NCBI GenBank assembly: GCA_023055505.1
Contig: JALIRH010000122.1
Coordinates: 124,001 to 188,000 of the forward strand
DNA length: 64,000 bases
Origin: Callipepla californica brunnescens
Lineage: Eukaryota > Chordata > Aves > Galliformes > Odontophoridae
Direction: 5' to 3'
Position 1 is the first letter of the stretch, and each line of letters starts with the position of its first letter. Shown here in pieces: positions 46,809-59,100 of the stretch. The notes beneath the pieces were generated by a model, which searched no databases, was not told the origin of the DNA, and was given only the letters and a program-made list of their open reading frames with translations. The position numbers were made by a program, and so were the translations under genes.

Positions 46809-46943
46809 ATGGCGGTCTCGGCGGGCCGGTCCCTGCCGCTGCTTCTCTGCCGCCGCGGCGCTGCCACCGCGCTGTCCGCCGCCGGCCGCTTCCCGGCGCT
46901 GGGGCGGCGCCGGCAGCAGCAGCAGCAGCAGCGACACCGGACG
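46809..46943 (+). CDS. MCU: MCU exon 1: mitochondrial calcium uniporter presequence
   Basis: MCU is the pore-forming subunit of the inner-membrane calcium uniporter. This first coding exon (45 codons) ends in phase 0 before gtgagtga. It encodes an Arg/Ala/Leu-rich presequence without acidic residues, beginning MAVSAGRSLPLLLCRRGAAT and ending in six Gln, then RHRT. The human protein begins MAAAAGRSLLLLL and reaches QQQHHRT at the same junction, so start, charge pattern, Gln run and boundary all agree. Human exon 1 is five codons longer. The mature protein, with its N-terminal domain, coiled coils and DIME pore motif, is encoded beyond the window; exon 2 (HQRIASWQ region) was not found before 64000. 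The gene faces MICU1, which encodes its gatekeeper. Confidence 0.95.
46912..46932 (+). repeat. CAG repeat encoding polyglutamine in the MCU presequence
   Basis: A pure run of CAG units just before the end of MCU exon 1 gives six consecutive Gln, compared with three in human. Being an uninterrupted trinucleotide repeat, it may vary in length between individuals. It lies in the part removed on import, so length changes should be tolerated. Confidence 0.85.
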
Positions 46944-47750
46944 GTGAGTGAGACGGGAACGGCCGCCGCGGGGCCGTGCCCTTCAGTCGGCGGGCGCGGG
47001 GCGAGGGGGAGGCAGCGGCAGCGGGAGTTTTCCGCCCGTCCGCACTCAGCGGGGCCCGCTGGGGGCTGCGGCGGCCGCGCGTTATTCTTAGCGCTGCGAA
47101 ACTTGAGCGGGGCGGCGGCCAGCCCCGGGCGGATCCCGGCCCCGCCAACTTCCATCGGGTCCGGGGCGGGGAAGGCGCCCTCCGGCCGCGCTGAGTTAGC
47201 GGCGGTGGTGTTGGCCGCCAGATGTCGCGCGAGCGGCCCGGCGGGGCCCGGCCGGCACGCGCCGCGCCTCGCGTGTACGCGCTTTGGCTTAGCGTGTTTC
47301 TGATGGCATTGCCGTAACGCTGGGGGACGTGGGGCTGAAATGAGCAGTTAGCAGCTTTCTGGTGGAAGCTGCCCCGGTCTCCTTCAGATACGCTGCAGCA
47401 GGGTGGGGACACACGGTCTCTTGTGCTGGCGTTGTGAGCGGTGGCACTGGAGCTGTGATGCTGTTGGCTCTGCTGACGCTCCTAAGCAGCCCTAGATGGA
47501 GGCTGCCCGTTAGCAAGGCCTGCCGTGCTTCCTGCTGCTTTCCTGTCAGATAGCTTGTCCTCATAAGCGTGGAGGGAAAATTAAGTAGGTGTTTCTGAGA
47601 GGAAACTTCCTTAGGAAGCAATGAGAGCACCCTGGTTGGCTCCCTGCTTGCTCTGAGAGGTGTGGGTGTGAAGGGTAAGCTGCCAGAGGGAAAAGCTCGG
47701 TGCTGTGGGAAACAGCCCTTTGTGGAAAAGCTTGCTTCTTTATGAACCTG

Positions 47751-47774
47751 TTTTTTTTTTTTTTTTTTTTTTTT
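47751..47774. repeat. 24-nt T homopolymer
   Basis: An uninterrupted run of 24 T, the longest homopolymer in the window. It may be a retroelement tail on the minus strand, but no body was recognised beside it. Confidence 0.95.
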
Positions 47775-48852
47775 ATTCCCGTGCATGATGACAAAAGACA
47801 CATACTCTGGTTTTGCATGTCGAATGCTTAATCGTTGTGGCTTTTGCCTATAAAGATTAGTCTCTTGTTATTGTGTTTCCTAGGGTTTGTAACCATCCGG
47901 TTCAGTTATGCTGGGTCAAGATGTAATCAGTTTTTTCAGTTCTGGAGGAGAATACCTACAGGAAATCAAGGGCTCAGCTGTTTATAGTGCACTATGCTAC
48001 TTTAATGCTCTTGATTCTGGGTAGATGGCAGACTCCTTTCAGGCCTACAAAAGAGCAGGAGTGGCATACAGAGGCTGAAGTGCCCACGATACCAAGCAGT
48101 AGCAGGCAGGCTTTAAGAGCTGCCCTAGATGAGAAGCAGAGTTACCTACACTGAGTGGTGTGCTGAATGGAGAAGGATTCTGGTGTTGAATCCCACAGAG
48201 GTGAGGAGAGGCGTGTCCTTCAAGGTGAGGAGTCCCAGGAGGTGTTAGCTCCCCCGGTGTTGATACATCCAGCACAGTTCAGCTGGTCTTCCCTGCTGTG
48301 GCTGCAACTGTTGCGGCATTAGCTTTCTAAGAAGCTGTTGCTCCATTGTGTCGGGGTAATGTGGGCACCGTGGCTGCCTCATGCCCTGGCTGTTACTGGC
48401 TGTAGTTTATTGCCATTCTGTTGCCTATGTTTTGAAACAACTTTTATTTGATAGCAGTGCGTGGGTTTCACAGGACTCAGGTAGTGGTGCTGACCCACTG
48501 CTGGCACTGCAATCTCTGCAAGAACATCTTGGTGTGGTGTCTGGATTTTTGCTAGAATGGAAACTAGCAGGCTTCTTTAATTAACTGCACTTCTGTTTTC
48601 CCGATCTCGCCTACTGCCGATCATAATGTTAAAAGGAATGATTAACAAGCTGAAGAGCTGCTGGCTGTGTGATGGGCTGAAGGGGTGTAAAGCAGTTATG
48701 CTCACTGGACCTTTGCCTACCCTGACCTCAGATGCTTCCCATGCCGGGATGAGGAACGCTAAATTGAACCCTGTCGCTCCAGGACTGTACTGTGGAAGCC
48801 CACACAGAGGTCTGCTGGCAGTTTTGAGTTGATTATCTCTTCTGATCTCTGA

Positions 48853-48867
48853 TTTTTTTTTTTTTTT
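48853..48867. repeat. 15-nt T homopolymer
   Basis: A pyrimidine-rich run in MCU intron 1 ending ctctgtag. It resembles a splice acceptor, but no MCU-like coding sequence follows. Confidence 0.9.
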
Positions 48868-51800
48868 CTCTGTAGTGTTGGATGAGTGATAGATTCATTT
48901 TTGTGGGATCAATGATGTGTGGGTTGTAGGACAAGAGCAGATGCACTTGGTGTCACTTGGAAAGACAAGATAGGGTGGCTTGAACTGAAATATAAATAAA
49001 TCCCAACACAGCAGAACTTCTGTGATGTAAAGAGCCCTAGCAGTTGTTCACTTTGCTGTTAAGATGGGTCTCTCCACCAGAGCTTCCTTTCCTCCTGCTT
49101 CTTCCCCCACTCCCTTCCCGCAAGCACAAACTTGCCATCCTGCTGACTCTTTGCTCACCTCACCCTGGCAGAAGGTGGCTGAAGGGCAACAATTTCAGGT
49201 AGCTATCATTACTACTTGCCTGATGCTGTGCTGCCTGAAGTGATGAAATGCAAGGCCAAATAAATGAGGTTTGACACCTCCAACTAGATTCACTGTTACA
49301 ACAGAAGCTACAGCTGAATGCTCCTTTCAAGGGTTCAAAAGTAAGGGAAAGTTTTTCAGTGTTCTAACCTCAAATAACGAAAGGGAATCTGGTCACAAAG
49401 AGATGAACACCCTTGCAGGGCTGCATGTGTGAAAGGCATGGTACTCAGAGAGGGGTACACGTTAGCAATATATGACAGTTGTTAATACTTTGTTTATAGC
49501 CCAGTCCATGGGAGAAATAATGAGATTGTATGGAGGCTCTGTGGGAAAGGAAGTTATGGTCATGGTAAGGTTTATCCAGTCATTAATGCAGAAATTCCAG
49601 GGCAGCTTTCCTTCCATATGGGGAATGTTTCCCTGCTGTCCTCAGACAGGAGAGGTACAACTCTACTTAGAAGAGTCAAGCCTGAAAAAGAAAGGAAAGC
49701 AACCCAGTGATTTTTGTTCATTTTCTGAAGCTGTTTTTAGCCTCACCATAAAGATAAGATAATCTCTTGCTCAGAGATTAGCTTGCGTGCAGTCTTGAGG
49801 GTGAAACTTGTTTTATAACTTTGTGCCGCATTGGTGCTACGGGTTGCTCATTTGCTGTTCTATAAAATAACATACAGGTCATAAATTAATTACTTTCCTA
49901 TTTGCAAGTGCTTTGTGTCTGTGGAGGTGCAGAAGTGATATTAATTTGGGCTATTAATTATTTGTTTGTTGAGCAAGTGTTTGTACTGTCGGCTGGCAGT
50001 CAATCTTCCTGAGAGCCCAAGTGCTGCTTTATTCTGCCACAGGTAGTCCAGGGCAATGCACTCTGTGCCCTGTAGATAAGAGATCATCCGTGTTATCACT
50101 GGCTCTCTGTTGATCGTGTTTTGGTACTTGCTTTTTGAGGGCAAACTAGAGTGAGCTGGCATTAAGGAGAGTTCTGTCCTTGAGTATGTAATGATAAATA
50201 AAATGGCTTGTCCTTTTTTCTCATTAAAGTTCTGGCAGAGGGTTACCTTCCCAGTATTAAGGCCTCAAAATGATATATCATCTTAATAAAGATGAAAATA
50301 TGCAGTGCTTGAATGTGACGTGGAATAATTTTCCAGTAGAGCAAGCTTATGGGACGTTGCTTGTATCTTGTGTGAAATATGAAGTATGGCCACTATCTCT
50401 TTCTGCATTCTTGGCAGCCCTTAAGGAATTAAGTAACGTAGAATGGCTTGCATAAGTAGGAGAGGAAAAAATGTGGAAGGCAACCTTGTTTCGGTGAATC
50501 ACTTCTGTTGGCTTCCCCAGGAGGAAGGGATTGCCAAGCGATGAGGTCATTTTCAAATTTCTGAAACTGTTTATTGGAATATTTAAAACTGGGATTTTGT
50601 TTGGATAGATAACTCAGGAGAAACCTACTGGAGGGGTGGTCATGGCCCCCTAAAAAAAAAAAAAGCAGTTATTAAACTGTGGTTACTGCAGGGTGACTTA
50701 AGCTCAGCAAGCTGCTTTCACAGCACTTGTATGAGATTGTAACCATCCATACAGGATGTGGGGAAGGCGTCCTGGTCCTCAGACAGACCTTCTCCCTGAG
50801 AGGTGCTTAAGTGTTTTCTGGTCTTAATGCTCTGAGAATGGTGGATTACCATGGGGAGCACAGCATACCTGCTGACCCGGAGCGTGGTTAGCTTTGCCTT
50901 GACAGGCCGGTGTGCCTGCTGGGCTTCTGTTGGGCCCACACCAGGCTGTGCCAAGTGCTGTCAGTCGTCCTGCTGGGATGGAGAGCATCTTACCTCCACT
51001 GTGTAACATAAGCTTTGAATTAATGAGTCTTGTAGCCTTCCAGGAACAAAATGGTGTTATCCAAGGCTTTAGCCCCAAGCTTTATGGGGTTGGTGAAAAT
51101 GCTTTGTAAAATGAATTGCTGTTTTGAGAGGATTTGGGTGTGAAATACTGTGATCCCCATTTCTACCACTTACATCATGCGGGTCTTCAAGCTACATGTG
51201 TAGCTATCTGTTCCTTCTGTTAAGCAAAGATTAGCCAGACTCAGAGTAGTGTGAGGCAGTCAAGTGGTTTCCAGATAAAAGCACAAAGCCAATGCTTTTC
51301 AAATGTACATGAAAGCAAGATTTATTTCTGTGTGTATGTCTGGGATTTGGGGGCACCTAAGCACCCTCAGACAATGCTGCATGCAGCTCCTTGCTGCGCA
51401 GCACCCGAGTATGGGGTTATGTGAGGATGCCTTTGCAACTGCACTTTGCTTCCGTTAGTTGATGCAAATGGGTTAAAAGTAGGAAACCAAATAACTGGAT
51501 TTGTTATTTTAATCTACGTGTAATTTTGGCTGGGGAAACTCACAGGTCGGTCTTTGAGTGAAGTGATCAGAGGCAGCAGTTGGCAAACAGCATCCTTTTC
51601 TTCCAGATGGAATGGAGTTTCCAGCCCGTCTTCTGATTTTTAGGTCTGCTGCTGGAATAGAGTGTAGCAGAGGCTGTTTGCTCTGTTCTGTGTAACTGTG
51701 TTACCTTGAAAAGCACTGAGCTAGGCAAATCTTTCATTTTTTTATTTAGTTACGTCACATTTCTTTAAGCTGCATTCTGAGTTTATTTGCATGGTCTCAT

Positions 51801-52571
51801 GTCAGTTATGGCTCTACCTTGGAGCTGCTAAGGAAAAATGTGTTCCCTAAATTCAGGAACATAAATGTTTTGTTTCTACCTTTGAAACTTGTATGTTTTA
51901 GCCTAAAACAGCAACTTTAAGAACCATTCAGTTAGGATCTGACGTATGTTCCTTGTCAACTCGTAGCTTTGCCAATAATTTGCAGAAGGTATAGCTTCTG
52001 ATGAGCAGGAGGTACTTCCTTGACATATGGACTTGCTTACTGTCAGCTAGAATGTGACTTGGTGATGGCTGCTAAGCCATGACTGTTTGCTCCTTGTCAG
52101 CTGCTGTTCTTTGTATGGGTTCCTTCCTCTGTTTGTCTCCCTGTCACTTGACTTAGGTACTTTAGACCCCCTGGGTAAGGCATGGAGCGAACTTCAAGCA
52201 CTCTGTGGTGGAGTGCTCTAGGAAGCATTCTATAAATACCACAAAACATCAGTTCTAACTTGAAGTAGAGTTTAGATTTCTGTAACTATATTTCCCAGAG
52301 CTTTTGAAGTGTAAAAACTCAAGGTTGTGTGCAATGCACAGTGTTTAGCTTTTAATCTCATCTTTATGATTAAAGCTTGTCTTCCAGCTGGTCCAATACC
52401 CTCTTGAGAAGCACTGTTTGTAGTCACGCTATGCAGGTTTGCTTTGCCAGGCTCCCTGCTCTAGGATGTTCTGCTGATTCCTCCACTTCTCAGAACTGTA
52501 CAATTTTGAAAACACAGAAAATGGCTGTAGATGTTGCGCTTAAATCCTGCTTTTCTTTGACCAAGAATACC

Positions 52572-52940
52572 TTCTGTATGGTATATGGTTAACAGAATGA
52601 ATAATACCAGATTGTAGCTAAGATATTTTACAGATGGTACAGTCAGAAAGATTATCATGATGGCAAGAGACAGTCAAAATAAAGTGCTCACCCATGTCCT
52701 AGGCTCACAGTAGGAAACTCCAAAGGAGCAGCCTCCAGAAAGAGTTCCTTTCCCTGTAATGGTAAGCCCTTAAACAGGGTCTGGGAGAGGTGGAGTCAGG
52801 CTCCACCCTTTCTGGTCACACAGGTGCATTGCCTTCACCTGTGCTCCTGTGGCTGACTCAGTGCTCACCTCAGGTGATCAGTCAGTGGTTCTGGCTATGA
52901 TTCAGCAGTTCCCATACACCTTCTAGTGGTGCTGAGCTCT
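52572..52940 (+). repeat. LTR-like interspersed repeat, copy A
   Basis: This block shares a co-linear series of segments with copy B 3.2 kb downstream: gttaacagaatgaa; gaaagattat; gctcacccatgtcc; ccagaaa; aagcccttaaa then ggggtctggg; aggtggag; tcacacag; tgcattgccttcacctgtgc; ctgactcagtgctcacctca; and gcagttcccata. It looks like a few-hundred-base LTR or SINE-like element. No coding frame or known family was recognised. Confidence 0.75.
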
Positions 52941-55759
52941 TCATGCATGTGAAATCTGTAGAGTGAAGAGCAAACAGGTATCTAATTGTCTGGAATGTAA
53001 TCAGAGTAGTGGACTTTATGGTATGTCCTGAAATAAGAGATGGATTGCGATGGATTATTGTAAGAGGAAATAGAGTTGATCCGTCTGCTTAAACCGTTTT
53101 AAAAAAGATCAACAATCCCATTCTTGTAATTTCACTTTCATCTTTCTTACATGTTTGGAATTAAATGACAGTAAGTTTTCTGCCTGGCAAAGTACCTCCA
53201 GAAATGAGAATTGTCAATGTTATTTTGAAAAATGAAGGTTTGTAAGAGAAAATGGGCTGTCTAGAACAGCACAGATGTGACAGGAATATATCTCAAATTG
53301 TGTATTAGGGAGCACTGACCGGGCTCTGCGTGGTGTTTCTTTGCAGAGTACTTTTCCTGTGCAGTGACATTATGCATGCAGTGCTTACTGCTGGGAAGTA
53401 ACTGACATACTGTGTCCCATTCATGTTTTCTAGACAAAAGGTAGACATGAGAATATGCTGCAGCAGCTGTTTAAAAGTAATTTAAATTAATTGTGAAGCT
53501 GTCTGAAACATTGCAGGGATTCTTCTGTGGGGGAGAGCTGAGAAGGGAGGCGGGCAGAGAAAGTAATCTCTCCCTCAGATAGCAGTGAGCTGGAAAAAGG
53601 GAGGAGATTTTGCATGGGAAGAATGATTCCTTTTTTGTAATGAAAATGCTCTAATTCATCATGTCACTTGGGGAATCCTTCTGGTTTCCTGCAGGGGGAA
53701 GGGGAGGTTGCCTGGGGTTCCACTGGATGATGGAGCACGGCGTGTTTGTGATGCATAACAGCATCTGCTGTGTCAAAAGCTCCCAAGGGAGACTGCTGCT
53801 AGCTGTGAGGCTGTTCCCCTTATCAGGGGACTTGTTTCAAAGCAGTGATAACAGAAATTCCATTGTCCAAATATTGGGTAGATTTGATAATTACCCAAAT
53901 ACAGCATTGTATTGTTTCCTCTGAGTTTGGGGATATTGTATGAAAGGGAGAATAGGAATCTTTGCTTACACTTGAATTTAAGTGATTCAGGAAATGCAAC
54001 CCCAGTCTCTGTCTTGAGAACAAGGAGCTCCATTCTAAGCCATGCATATTGCTAGTAATGAAACCAGCTCTTAATGCTCCCCTCTGAGTTCAAGAAATAT
54101 ATTAAGATTTTTGTCTTCCTGTTGCAAGTTACAGATAAGCTATTCTTGTGCTTTATGAACTGCCTGGAAAACGTACAAGGAAGTGCTATTTGGCTGTCAT
54201 TCAGACCATGGCCAGCATGGTGTGCAAGGACTGAGATGAGGCTGCAGAGGGTGTGTAGTTTGAGACTGCTTCTGTGTGAGTGATGGCAATGGTACCAAAC
54301 ATAATGTGAAGATCCAGGCTTCATTCTAAGCAGCAGCATCACATGTGACTGGCTGCACAGGTTTACCTGCAGCCCGCTCACTGCAAAGTGACAAGCTGTT
54401 GAATCAGAGATAGCTTAGCAGCTTACAGACAGCACATCCTGTTTTCTTCAAAACCTTCTCATTAATAGAGCTTTTCTGATCACTTGAAAAGGTTGTTCCT
54501 AGAACTTGCATTCTTCAAAACTATAGTGCCATGCTGTCCGCAGAATTTACTGGCTTAACATGTGGGGTGGGATTCCGAAAGACAGTTTTCCTACAGACCT
54601 GTTTCCTAGACACCTGAAAAAGCAGAGTTGAAAGGAGAAAGCATCACAGATGCAGAAGCATTCCTTCCTAACTGCCTGATGGAGTTATGAGATTCTTATT
54701 GCCAAGGAACGAGAAGCTGTTGATCCAAAGCAGAACTTTGCTTGGGAGCCAGTAAACCACCAACTTCCCTGACCACGAAGTGGAATGGATTTATAGTGTT
54801 CAAGATTAATTTCATCACAAGAATAATTTTATCCAAAGGTAAATATGACTCAAACTTGTGCACATACTCATGAAATATATATCTCAGTTCTGAATCAGCT
54901 TGTCGCTCTGGTGTGGGAGTGACCATTGCCATATTTCATTTTAATGCTCGACAGAGTCATCTTAAACAGGCAGTTCCACAAGTACTCCACTTCATTATTT
55001 AGCTGAACTGAGTAGGGCAGGAGAGGAGACAATGCAGACGCAGTGTTTTGAGTTGGCAGGGATGTTAGAGGAAAGGACTGAAGCTTTGGGTGTGAGGCTG
55101 TGAGTTCAGTGGAGCTGCTGTTTTCATGACCTACGCTTCTTGGGCAAATGTGGGACTAGAAAAGGCTAACCTTGAGTTCAGGAGCTCAGCATCCCCCAGT
55201 TGTTCCACTGTCAGTGAAGAGGAATCATCTGAGCATAAAGGTCAGTTTTGCTTTCAGGATCTGAAACAAGTACTTCAGTCTCCTACAGGATCATTTGTTG
55301 TTGTGGTCAGTCTGTTGTAATCAATGTAGTTTGTCCTCCAAAAGAAGGTGGGCATGCAGCTGTCTCATCCTGAGTGCTTTCATCCACCGTTATACTTCAG
55401 GATGTTTGGCAACATTTGTGAGAAGTGTTGCTGTGATCAGACCAACATTTATATAATAGAGTGCACTGTACAGGGCTGCTCTTAAAATTTCCGTTAAAGC
55501 ACAGTGGTGCTTTTCAGGGCAGTATTTACATAACTTGTGTGGATTTCTTCACCAGATAGTCTGCACTGCTATACAACAGTCAATTGATGGTTATGTCTCT
55601 GTGTTTGCTATGCTAGCGCTAAAAAAGCGAGTTAGCCCTCCTTTCTGCTGAACGCATACAGAAATATAAACCCCAAACCAACAAACAGCTCATAATGCCT
55701 TTTTGATAACTCGTCTGAATGTCCCCCTGGGATTGGGTAGCTTTCCTAAGGAAGATTGT

Positions 55760-56175
55760 GTGAGTGTGTAGAGTTAACAGAAATATAGTCAACAGAGTAA
55801 GCAGTTCAAATAGCATTTGTATAGACGTAGAGTTAACAGAATGAACAGTTCAAAGTAGTATGGTAGTCAGGATGTATAACTAGAAAGATTATAGTGGTGG
55901 AAGGGAATAAGCAAAAAGAGATGGAATGATCACCCATGTCCCAGGTTCACAGTGGAAAAACTCTGAAGGGAGTGATCTCCAGAAAAAGATCCTTCCACAG
56001 TGGTGGTCAGCCCTTAAATGGGGTCTGGGTGAGGTGGAGCCAGACTCCACCCCTTCCAGTCACACAGTTGCATTGCCTTCACCTGTGCTCCCGCAGCTGA
56101 CTCAGTGCTCACCTCAGGTGCTCAATCAGGCTGTGATCCAGCAGTTCCCATATGGAGTGATGAAGCTTCTCAACT
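55760..56175 (+). repeat. LTR-like interspersed repeat, copy B
   Basis: Same family and orientation as copy A, with similarity clear from about 55830 to 56155. Its 5' part carries an internal direct repeat: gtagagttaacagaa followed by cagttcaaa, at about 55768 and 55828. The DNA between copies A and B has no gag- or pol-like frame, so these are probably separate insertions rather than the two ends of one provirus. Confidence 0.75.
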
Positions 56176-59100
56176 CTTAGTCATGTTTTCTGAGTTCAAG
56201 CCACTTTCAGTTTTCATAGTATTCACAAATAACTCCTGAATCTTGACTCTTTAGTTTCAAGTGCTAAAGTTCTTGAGCATATCTACATTTTTTCCCTCTG
56301 TTTGTGAACATGAAGTGGTTTAAAATACATCTGAGTTATTTTGGCTGTAATTTTCCTTGAAAGGAGCATCCCTGAAGTGTTGTGCTTGAACATGGTTATG
56401 TTTACTTGCTAGTGACCTGCTCAGTTTGCACATGAAACTGAATTCATACAAAATGATTAGGACTTGTGTTTTGTGAGCTGTTTTTATAACTGCAGCTCTG
56501 ATTTATCTGTGCTGAGGTGAAGCTTGCACCTCAGTATTCATTGTCAGTCACGCTACTCTCTGGGACTCTCATGACGTTTTTCTGTCCTCGTTAGCAATCT
56601 CTTCAAGCTTTCTAGCCTGAAGTTTGTAAGAATGAATGGATCTGCCTCTGTTTTGTCTATTATCTGAAGAAACAGAATTGGTCAGCAGCATCTTCTCTCT
56701 TATTGCAAAGAAGTTTTGCTGAGTCCTTCAGGTTCTGCAGTGGGCTGTCTGAGATGTGTGATGTGCTAGTGAACAAATGCGAGATGAGCACTGGAAATCT
56801 GTGTGACTCTTTGGGAGGGAAATTCTGATTTGTTATATGTTACATGAGAAAGTAATCCCTCCAACTCTCACTGTGAAATAATAATATTGAAATATTTCAC
56901 TGCAGAACTGAAGAATATTGCACTGAAAAGACACTACATACAATACCTTTATCATCTTTAAATGAGATAATGAAGTTCAAGGTGAGCAATATCGAAAGCT
57001 AACTTGATAATGTGCTAATCTGTATGAATCTCACTGATTCCTGGGGAGGGTTGTTTGCCAGTCTGCAGGGAAGGACAAGCATACTTCCAGAGAAAAGAGT
57101 ATACTGAGAGTAGATGAAGAATGGCGTGCAGCTGAGCTATTGGCACCTGTTGATATTCCACCTGGTGGTATCTTACTATAGTATTGTGAGCTTTTGATGG
57201 CACTTAGAAGCACTTCAGTGATTTCTTTTAGTTTCTTGACTTTTATTCCAGCAACTCTTGTGAGAAAATTCTGTTGTTACCCATAATATGGTCTTTTTGG
57301 TGCTGTTGCTGAACTGTAATTATTTTTTCCCCATCTACTTAATAGTGTACTTAAAAGGAGAATAATTTTTTCTTCAGTAGGGCTGTTGTCTAGTGAGAGA
57401 AGATTTTCACTTCCTTGCAATGAGATTGAGTTGTTGTGGGGTTATAATTTGCTCTTAGAAAATATAAAAAGTAAGTAATGAATAATCCTGGAGGAGCATG
57501 ACCTTACACATACCGCAGAATGTCTCTGTTTCCAGCAGCTGTGAGGGATGGTTGCAGGCTTGTGATGTGGCTTTTGCTGATAACTGATTTGATAAGAGAA
57601 AAATAACCAGACTGTGACTTGACACTTGCTGCTTTTCCACCCATGGGTCTGATCCACTTTAGTCAGCTCTTCCTATGCACAGTAACTAGGACTGAGCTAC
57701 AAAGCTGAAAGGTTGAACGTAGTATGCTAACCATTACATCCTAAAGAGAGGAGACAGAGGTGTGCCTCTGTACTGTCATGGAGATAGTGTCAATGCGATC
57801 AATCCAGTTTTTGTTAGTTCCAGCTGGTAGGAATAAAAACACTTCTCTCCTTGTTTGTTGCATTAGAAACATCCTGAGCTCCTCTGCTGTACGTGCTTTT
57901 TGGTTGCAGCGTGGGCTGGATGAATGTTAGTGTTTGATTTCTTGGTTTAATCTATTGCTCAGAGCTTTCTTTGGAGTGCAGGACCTCCTTCCTTTGGGGC
58001 AGCAGTCCTTGCTTTTTCTCTAGTGAGACAGTCTTCCTGGAGTCAGTGGAACAAAATATGACTCTTGCATATAGACTTCTTTCTTTTATCTTAAGCTACT
58101 ACTTAGATAGTAATTGCCTTTCAATCTCCAAAACAGGCCCCTGAATGCTCCTTGTGGCCTATGTGGTTGTCTGAGCGCCATTTCTTTAGGCTGCCAAGAG
58201 CTCCTTCCAGCCCTTGCGATTCTGGAGCTACCCTTGCTGCTGCCATTGCTGCTGTGGTTGTTACTGCGTCTTTGTCCAGATGCACACCTTGTATATGAGT
58301 CCTTTCTTTCTTTCTAGCACTTGTTCTGGTATTTCTGAGATGCTATGGCTATCTGTAGAGCTACTTAGTGTGACTAATACCTTATTTGCTGAAAAAGCTA
58401 AGTACCAGTAGTTGGCAAGATTAATTGCATGTAATGTGCTGACTTGAAGCTCCGGAGCCTCCAGTGATAAATGTCTTGGTTGCACCTTTCTCTGTCTTCT
58501 TCCTTTTCTTCTGTCTGCTAACAAATGTAGTTTTTGAAAGGCAGACAGACCCAGACAGCACACATAATAGTATGAAATGTCAGCTTAGCCGGTGCATACC
58601 TTGTTGTGGATCACTCCCAGTCTTGATGTTTCTGCAAATTAATTTTTGATTAAACAGCTTTGACAATTGTTTAAGTCCCCTCACCAGCTAGGCTGTTCTA
58701 GAGCATTGTTGATTGATTCATTGTGTTGAGGCCTTTCACTGGTGATAATTATAAGCAAGTACGCTGTAATTCTTAGAGCCCTACATGAGGATCCTAAAAC
58801 TTTTGGGGGCAGTTTTCAGTCAGAATGTGTTGAAAGCAGTTTTTGGAATATGTACTTGCACACAGCTTATCATTCTGTTCTTATGTTAAGATTATCCTAG
58901 TTTAGAAAAATAACATGGATTTGCTGTCAGTAAAGCATTAATCTGATGTGCTCCTGCAATACTGATGCTGTATACAGTCAACAGCAAATCGCTTTCAGTG
59001 ACTGCACAGAGATTCAGCATCAAATGTTTCTGGCTTTACTGTTGCTTTATAAATTCATACGAGACCAAATGCCTCATTTCTGATTTCTAGATGCTGTAAA

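Noticed and set aside
46599..47303. 234-codon plus-strand frame containing MCU exon 1
   Set aside because: Only 46809-46943 is MCU coding. The upstream part is promoter/5' UTR, and the downstream part lies beyond the exon 1 donor.
46426..47412. 328-codon open frame on the minus strand across the MCU promoter and exon 1
   Set aside because: GC-rich DNA has few stop codons. The frame is antisense to MCU exon 1, Arg/Pro/Ala-rich and resembles no family.
52572..56175. A complete endogenous retrovirus with two LTRs
   Set aside because: The two LTR-like copies differ noticeably and the DNA between them contains no gag, pol or env-like frame.
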